A stretch of 46,286 bases of DNA, taken from NCBI RefSeq assembly GCF_000429825.1, contig NZ_AUCP01000056.1, positions 1-46,286 on the forward strand, in the 5' to 3' direction. Position numbers and translations under genes: made by a program. The notes under the pieces were generated by a model. It worked only from the letters and a program-made list of their open reading frames with translations. It was not told the origin of the DNA and made no database searches. Position 1 is the first letter of the stretch. Each line of letters begins with the position of its first letter. This stretch comes from Cohnella thermotolerans DSM 17683. Lineage in GTDB: Bacteria > Bacillota > Bacilli > Paenibacillales > Paenibacillaceae. Of the stretch, positions 41,147 through 46,286 are shown piece after piece.

Positions 41147-42169
41147 TTACCGGCCGAGCGTCCGCTTCAGCCAGTCGAACGATTTTCGCCCGCTGACTTC
41201 GTGCCCCCCGGGGAAAAGGTCGCTGTCGAACCGCTCTTCCGCTCCTTCGGCCCGATAAATGGAGCGAATCTCCTCCACCGCTTTCCGGAAGCCTTCCGCC
41301 GGAAAAATCGGATCGCGATCGCCCGATTCCAGGAAGAGCGGACGCGGAGCGATCAAGCCGATCAGCTCGGGCAGCTCGGCGATCTCGAGAATACCCGGCG
41401 TATAGTTGCAAATGCAATGATGGACAGACATGACGCTGTCTTTGAACGTATTGGGAAAACCGATCAGAGCGGCGGCTTCGATGCGTTCGTCGAGAGCGGA
41501 CACGAGGCAGGAGATGAGCGCTCCGCCCGAGAAGCCGACGATGCCGATCCGTTGCGGATCAACCTCTTCTCGCCGGGCGAAATAGTCCAGCGCGCCGAGC
41601 ATCTCGGTGACGCGAAGACCCGTGAGCGTCTTGCCCATCATAAGCAGCTGCGTCGACAGCCGGTAGCAGGAGTTGGGCGACTGCGGATTGTCGTCCAGAT
41701 CGGCCTGCAGCATCCGTTCGCCGAAGCCGATCATATCCGGAGCGATCACCGCCATCCCCCTGCGAACCAATTGGACCGCGAAGTGGCGATAGATGTCCGT
41801 GTCGCCGGGATCGGGCGTCCCGTCGGCGAGCATGCCGCAAATTTGCCGGCTTCCGTAGCCGTGGCCGTGTACGGCGATAACGCCCGGCCGTCGGCCTCCC
41901 GGCTTCTTGGGAAGAAGCACGTAGGCGCCGAACGACAGTCCCGCCACGACGGACAGCTCCACTCGCTCGCGAACGTAATCCGGGAACTCCACGCGCTCCA
42001 GCGGCACCGAACGAATGCGCCCGACCCGTTCAAACGCTCCGAGAGACGCCTTTAGTTGCTCGAGCAAACGCCCCTTCCGTTCGGCGGGGCCGGCGGCCGC
42101 ATTCCTCGCGGCTCTTTGCCCGGCCGCTTCTTCATATAGCTTGTCGAGGTACGAATCTCCTCTCCGCAT
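41147..42169 (-). CDS. Alpha/beta hydrolase (acetyl-xylan-esterase / dienelactone-hydrolase-like)
   Basis: The start is ATG 42169, with AGGAGGGACG upstream; the longer frame from 42226 includes that site. The 340-residue enzyme has an N-terminal helical cap, then RPGVIAVHGHGYGSRQICGM (oxyanion region). The nucleophile Ser is in IGIVGFSGGALISCLVSAL, the Asp in LFLESGDRDPIFP, and the His in LFPGGHEVSGR near the end. The pattern resembles the abhydrolase_7 group of esterases. There is no signal peptide, so it is intracellular. Together with the neighbouring SGNH hydrolase and the MFS transporter it might act on acylated sugars, but this is a guess from proximity. Confidence 0.82.
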   Translation of the reverse strand: MRRGDSYLDKLYEEAAGQRAARNAAAGPAERKGRLLEQLKASLGAFERVGRIRSVPLERVEFPDYVRERVELSVVAGLSFGAYVLLPKKPGGRRPGVIAVHGHGYGSRQICGMLADGTPDPGDTDIYRHFAVQLVRRGMAVIAPDMIGFGERMLQADLDDNPQSPNSCYRLSTQLLMMGKTLTGLRVTEMLGALDYFARREEVDPQRIGIVGFSGGALISCLVSALDERIEAAALIGFPNTFKDSVMSVHHCICNYTPGILEIAELPELIGLIAPRPLFLESGDRDPIFPAEGFRKAVEEIRSIYRAEGAEERFDSDLFPGGHEVSGRKSFDWLKRTLGR

Positions 42170-42305
42170 CTTCGAACGTCCCTCCTGTAACGAATCTCGA
42201 TCCCCGCAACCCGAATGGCGAGGCAAGCGCTTACATCCGTTTCACCGAACAAGCGTCCGACGAGCAGCATTACGACGATTAGGGATCCAATCCGATTCTA
42301 ACACG

Positions 42306-42345
42306 AAAGCGCCTCCCCGGCAGCAGCGGGCTGCCAGCGAGGCGC
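42306..42345 (-). terminator. Terminator of the MFS transporter gene
   Basis: GCGCCTC (42309-42315) pairs with GAGGCGC (42339-42345), and inside it GGCAGC pairs with GCTGCC. The minus-strand tail is TTTCGTGTT. Confidence 0.65.
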
Positions 42346-42379
42346 GCAATCGCGGGGGTATATAAAGACTGACGATGCG

Positions 42380-43609
42380 TTAGCGACTGGGTTGCCCGTC
42401 CGGATCGATCCCTTTCGTCTCCCTTCCGACCAGGAGCACGGTCAGCGCGCCGATGACGATCGCGACGAAGAAGATCGCGAAAATCGCGGAGATCGAGGTG
42501 TTTCCGGCCACCAGCAAGCCGACCAGATAAGGACCGATGACGCCCCCGATCCGTCCGAACGAGGCGGCGAGTCCGACGCCCGTCGCCCGGACGGAGGTCG
42601 GATACAGCTCCGGCGTATAGGCGTACATCGCGCCCCATGCCCCCAGGTTGAAGAAGGACAGACAGATTCCGGCGGCGAGAAGCGATCCTTCCGTCACCGC
42701 GTTGCCGAACCAGACGGCGCTGGCGGCCGTCAGCAGCAAATACGCGACGAGCACGAACTTGCGTCCGAGCTTCTCGATCAAGTAAGCGGCCGTGAAGTAA
42801 CCGGGAAGCTGCGCGAGCGTCATGATCAGCACGTATTCGAAGCTGCGGACGAGATCGAAGCCGCGCATCACCATGACCGTCGGGAGCCAGAGAAACATCC
42901 CGTAATAGGAGAAGACGACCGTAAACCAGAGCACCCATAGCGCGACGGTGGATCGGGTGTGCGGAGCCGCCCAGACCGAAGCGGCCCTTGCTCCGAAGGT
43001 GAGCTTTACCGTCTTCTGCCCGGCGATATACGTTGGCGAATCTTCGATGCTCCTCCGCAAATAGAGTGCGTAGAACGCGGGAAGCGCGCCGAGTATCAAT
43101 GCCGTGCGCCAACCGTACTGCGGGATGACGAAATACGAGATCAGCGCCGCGACGAGCCAGCCGCCCGCCCAGAAGCTTTCGAGCAGGACGACCGCGCGTC
43201 CCCGGAATGCCGCGGGCGCCGATTCGGAGACGAGCGTGGATGCGACGGGGAGCTCGCCGCCCAAGCCGAAGCCGACAAAAAAGCGCAGCGCGCACAGCAT
43301 GGCGAAGCTGGTGGCGAAGGCGGACAGTCCGTTGGCGACGGAGAACAGCAGCAGCGTCCAGAGCAGAATCGCGCGCCGTCCGTAGCGGTCGGCCAGCGCA
43401 CCCGAGACGGCGGCTCCCACCGCCATGCCGATCGAGTTGACGGCCGTCAGCAGGCCGACCTGCTGGGCGCCCAGCTTCCATTCGACGGCCAGCGCGGCGA
43501 CGACGAACGAGACGAGTCCCACATCCATCGCGTCGAAGAGCCAGCTAATTCCGGCGCTGGCGAGCAGTTTTCTGAGCTTCGGTTCGCGAAGCGCGGCAGC
43601 GTTGTTCAT
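42380..43609 (-). CDS. MFS transporter (sugar/aromatic-acid:proton symporter-like)
   Basis: The start is ATG 43609, with GGGAGGTG upstream; the frame from 43867 runs back into the SGNH gene and is not used. The 409-residue protein has 12 predicted membrane helices. It has the MFS motif SGALADRYGRRAILL between TM2 and TM3, RFFVGFGLGGELPVASTLVS in TM4-5, and FRGRAVVLLESFWAGGW. The ELYPTSVRATGVGLAASFGR motif near TM11 is typical of the metabolite:H+ symporter group that includes niacin and aromatic-acid carriers. The transported compound cannot be told. It is read in the same direction as the SGNH hydrolase, 77 bases downstream. Confidence 0.9.
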   Translation of the reverse strand: MNNAAALREPKLRKLLASAGISWLFDAMDVGLVSFVVAALAVEWKLGAQQVGLLTAVNSIGMAVGAAVSGALADRYGRRAILLWTLLLFSVANGLSAFATSFAMLCALRFFVGFGLGGELPVASTLVSESAPAAFRGRAVVLLESFWAGGWLVAALISYFVIPQYGWRTALILGALPAFYALYLRRSIEDSPTYIAGQKTVKLTFGARAASVWAAPHTRSTVALWVLWFTVVFSYYGMFLWLPTVMVMRGFDLVRSFEYVLIMTLAQLPGYFTAAYLIEKLGRKFVLVAYLLLTAASAVWFGNAVTEGSLLAAGICLSFFNLGAWGAMYAYTPELYPTSVRATGVGLAASFGRIGGVIGPYLVGLLVAGNTSISAIFAIFFVAIVIGALTVLLVGRETKGIDPDGQPSR

Positions 43610-43686
43610 AAACGACGCACCTCCCTGCCCCTTATTGTGCCCGAAGCCTTCCCCGCAAAACGGCTTTGCCGCCCGGCTTTTCCCTT

Positions 43687-44781
43687 TTAGATCACGCCTA
43701 CGAAAGCCAAATCGAAATTCGTTCCCTTGCAGTCCGGCCGGCCGCCGTGGACGACCTCGAGCTCGAATTCGTGCCGCCCCTGCGCCAAGCCGTCGTATAG
43801 AACTTCCAGTTTCATCCAGCCGCTGTCTCCGCACCAGTCCGGCCGTTCCCTCGAAGACACGATCCATTCTCCGCCGTCGATCCGGTAACGGAATTCGGCC
43901 GAACGTTTGCCGAAGTCGAAAGCGAGCGCAAGAACTTGTCCCTCAAACGAAAACCTTAACTTCGCGCCGACCGCAAACGTCGACAGCGTCCGGTCGATCC
44001 AATGCAGTTTCACCCAGCGACGCACGGTCCACGGACCTTCCGTGCGAATGTCCTCGAACGGAACAAACCGCACGTCCTGCCAACAATCCGCGTGAAGCGG
44101 CTCCGGAAGGGACGATGCCGCCGACTCGTCTTGACCGCTCCCGCCGTCGCCCAGCGCCTCCCTTAGAAATCCGATCACGCTCTCGCCGTAGCTAAGGCTT
44201 CCGCGTTCCGTCGGATGCAAACCGTCGGGCAGCCACTCCTCCCACCGCAGCAGCCCGCGCCGAACTTCCTCCAGCGCATGCTTGCCCATCCATACAGAGT
44301 TCAAGCCGTAGTGCTCGGCGAGCGCCTCGAATTCGGCCACGCTGGGCGGCACGCGGCCGTTCATCATGTCTTCGTACATGTCTTGACAGTACGTATAAAC
44401 GAGAACGACGTCCCGCTTGCCGTCCGACAGCAGCTGGCGCAGCAGCCCTTCGCGGGTCCGATTGCGGCGCTCCGTCGGAACTTCGTTGTCGTTCACGGCG
44501 AACTCCACGAAGACGAGATCGCAGCCGGTATCGATCAGATCCCGCCGGGCCCGGAATGCGGCGAGATCGCTGCCCGTCGCGCCGATGCCCGCGTTCTCGA
44601 CGGCGATCCGCGCGTTCGGGTACGTCTCCGCCAACCAGCGGATGACCGGCTCCGGCCAATTGTGGCCGGGGCGCCCGTCCGTGATGGAACCGCCGATAAA
44701 CCCGACCGTCAATGCGCCTTCCGCCAGTTTCTTTTGCGCATGTCGCAGCGCTCCTCTTCGATTGACAATGCTCGTGTCCAT
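43687..44781 (-). CDS. SGNH/GDSL hydrolase with C-terminal beta domain
   Basis: The 364-residue enzyme has all four SGNH blocks in the first 210 residues: GFIGGSIT (catalytic Ser), NAGIGATGSDL (Gly), VEFAVNDNE (Asn), and PDGLHPTERG (Asp-x-x-His). The remaining 150 residues form a predicted beta-sandwich rich in Trp, reminiscent of carbohydrate-binding or carbohydrate-esterase accessory domains. Such enzymes often deacetylate polysaccharides or their breakdown products. There is no signal peptide, so the substrate would be imported oligosaccharide. The ATG is preceded by GGAGAT 1-6 bases upstream, a close spacing. It is followed by the MFS gene in the same direction. Confidence 0.87.
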   Translation of the reverse strand: MDTSIVNRRGALRHAQKKLAEGALTVGFIGGSITDGRPGHNWPEPVIRWLAETYPNARIAVENAGIGATGSDLAAFRARRDLIDTGCDLVFVEFAVNDNEVPTERRNRTREGLLRQLLSDGKRDVVLVYTYCQDMYEDMMNGRVPPSVAEFEALAEHYGLNSVWMGKHALEEVRRGLLRWEEWLPDGLHPTERGSLSYGESVIGFLREALGDGGSGQDESAASSLPEPLHADCWQDVRFVPFEDIRTEGPWTVRRWVKLHWIDRTLSTFAVGAKLRFSFEGQVLALAFDFGKRSAEFRYRIDGGEWIVSSRERPDWCGDSGWMKLEVLYDGLAQGRHEFELEVVHGGRPDCKGTNFDLAFVGVI

Positions 44782-44882
44782 CTCCAGATGCCTCCGTCAA
44801 CGTTGATAACGATCCCTTCTTTTCTATCTTGGTCGTCGAATAGGCGGATGTCAACGAACGGGAACCTCCCGCCAATCGCTCG

Positions 44883-45809
44883 CTATAGCGTATCGATAAA
44901 CCGTTCCAATTCGTTGGCCATCGAGAATAAATTCGCCCGGTTCTCGAATTCTTCGCGCGTCTCGGGCAGCGGCAGCCCTTTGTGATACTCCCGGATGCCC
45001 CGCAGCATGACGTAGAACCGGTTCGTCTCCTTTCCGCTCTGAAAATGGACGCTCAACTCTTCGACGAAATTGCCGATTCGGGTGCTCTGCTCCATCTGCG
45101 CCGTAATTCGCGACACCATCGGCAGCATCCGCTCCAAGAGCTGGAATTGAATCTGCTTTTTCTCGAAAAACAACGCATAGCTGTTCGACCTGCCGTACCG
45201 CCGATTTTCCGCGTCGAGCGCGGCGAGATCCCGGGCTTTCGCCAGCGTCTCCGACAGCTGCAAAATTTCTTTCCCGTCCCACTGCGTGTAATTGTTCTTC
45301 AAATAGGAAGCGATCTCGTGCAAAATGCGGCCGATCAGCCGGTCGGTTTCCTCCTGATAACGGTTCAGCGTCCTGTCGATGCTGGGCATGTACCAGTTGA
45401 CGGCAAGCGCGACGCCCAGCCCGATCACTACGATCAGGAATTCGTTCAGGAAAAAAGCCGCCTCGACCTTCTTGTGCATATAGACGTGCATCATGATGAC
45501 CGAACTGCTGGCGATGCCCTCTTGAATTTTGAACCGTACGCATATCGGAATGAAAATCAGGAGGATGGCGAGCAGCGCGTAGGGCCGATAACCGACGAGC
45601 TCGAACAAGCCGGCGGCGAAGAACATGCCGGTCAGACAAGCGAAAAACCGGCTGACCGCGGCCCTGATGGACTGTTTGCGCGATTTCTGAATACAGAGAA
45701 GCGTCAGAATGCCCGCCGCCGTGAAATTTTGCAGGTGAAGCAATTGTCCCAGCAGAACGGATATGCTGACGCCAATGGCCGTTTTGAGCGTGCGAAATCC
45801 GATTTTCAT
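44883..45809 (-). CDS. FUSC / aromatic-acid exporter-like membrane protein
   Basis: The start is ATG 45809; the TTG two codons earlier is less likely. The 308-residue protein has five or six hydrophobic segments in its first 150 residues (TAIGVSISVLLGQLLHLQNF; LTLLCIQKSRKQSIRAAVSR; PYALLAILLIFIPICV; LNEFLIVVIGLGVALAVNWY). A long cytoplasmic helical domain follows. The pattern fits the ArAE/DUF939-type family of putative aromatic-acid exporters that includes Bacillus YqjA and YgaE. The substrate is not known. It is flanked by the 23S rRNA gene on one side and the SGNH gene on the other and appears to be transcribed alone. Confidence 0.85.
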   Translation of the reverse strand: MKIGFRTLKTAIGVSISVLLGQLLHLQNFTAAGILTLLCIQKSRKQSIRAAVSRFFACLTGMFFAAGLFELVGYRPYALLAILLIFIPICVRFKIQEGIASSSVIMMHVYMHKKVEAAFFLNEFLIVVIGLGVALAVNWYMPSIDRTLNRYQEETDRLIGRILHEIASYLKNNYTQWDGKEILQLSETLAKARDLAALDAENRRYGRSNSYALFFEKKQIQFQLLERMLPMVSRITAQMEQSTRIGNFVEELSVHFQSGKETNRFYVMLRGIREYHKGLPLPETREEFENRANLFSMANELERFIDTL

Positions 45810-45936
45810 AATCAACCGTCCGTAACAAATGAAGTCTCGTTGGAGAGCCCTTTGGCTTTGTCCCGAATTGTACCATACTCTTTTCCGTCGGCGCTAGGAT
45901 CGGAGCCGCAGCGTTGCCGGATTCCCTGAGAAAATC

Positions 45937-45964
45937 AAAAAGGCGACAGAATCATTCTGCCGCC
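45937..45964 (-). terminator. Terminator downstream of the 23S rRNA gene
   Basis: GGCGACAGAAT (45942-45952) pairs with ATTCTGCCGCC (45954-45964) with one mismatch. The minus-strand tail is TTTTTGATTTTC. It lies about 70 bases beyond the 3' end of 23S, with no 5S gene in between. Confidence 0.75.
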
Positions 45965-46032
45965 GGAACTTCGGTTATGATGGCCTTGCGCCTTGATAAC
46001 CGGATACGAAACGAATGCGCCCTTACGTGTCT

Positions 46033-46286
<254 letters not shown>

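Noticed and set aside
45965..46032. 5S rRNA or tRNA between the 23S end and the terminator
   Set aside because: No conserved 5S sequence and too short; only a weak GGTTAT/ATAACC hairpin is present.

Overview
The window looks like a chromosomal segment of a GC-rich, endospore-forming Firmicute of the Paenibacillaceae (Paenibacillus/Cohnella type). This is inferred from the gene content (prkA, liaFSR, yugN, an AbrB-type regulator, GlnR boxes, WapA-like Rhs protein), from strong AGGAGG-type ribosome binding sites and frequent TTG/GTG starts, and from sigma-A promoters. No species can be named from the sequence alone.

Positions 1-4335 are a junkyard of mobile and broken DNA. They hold the 3' end of an IS256-type element that cuts off a small membrane-protein gene, an XRE regulator broken by a one-base frameshift, a displaced Rhs C-terminal toxin tip with its own immunity-like gene, a complete IS110-type element with a rod-like structured leader (candidate bridge RNA), and a recombinase fragment. 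Positions 4336-14329 are a secreted polymorphic-toxin operon read on the minus strand: a 1346-residue surface protein with two seven-repeat RCC1 propellers and SbsA-type Ig domains, a small exported helical protein, a 1645-residue WapA/Rhs toxin and a 105-residue putative immunity protein. The displaced tip at 1239-2341 matches the end of the Rhs core of that toxin and carries the same 15-nt toxin-immunity spacing and the same downstream hairpin. This suggests a toxin-tip array that was later interrupted by the IS110 element.

From 14456 to the end the DNA is ordinary, GC-rich chromosome. In order it carries: prkA; a DUF2161 nuclease-like gene with VOC and Rieske genes; a PLP-fold protein lacking the catalytic lysine; a 36-residue membrane peptide; an AbrB/zinc-ribbon regulator; trmL; serC; thpR; a GSI-beta-like glnA with a GlnR box; a luciferase-like oxidoreductase; aroF; DUF2062, ispH, and a CssRS-like two-component system next to htrA; yugN; the liaF-liaS-liaR cell-envelope stress operon; an ammonium transporter with a GlnR box; a second luciferase-like oxidoreductase; two alpha/beta hydrolases; an M48 membrane protease; an MFS transporter; an SGNH hydrolase; an FUSC/aromatic acid exporter-like protein; and the 3' part of a 23S rRNA gene running in from the right edge.

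Three themes link the genes. The first is intercellular competition (Rhs toxin, immunity, RCC1 surface protein). The second is envelope and secretion stress (htrA with its two-component system, liaFSR, M48 protease). The third is nitrogen control: glnA and amt both have exact TGTNA-N7-TNACA boxes upstream of near-perfect sigma-A promoters.
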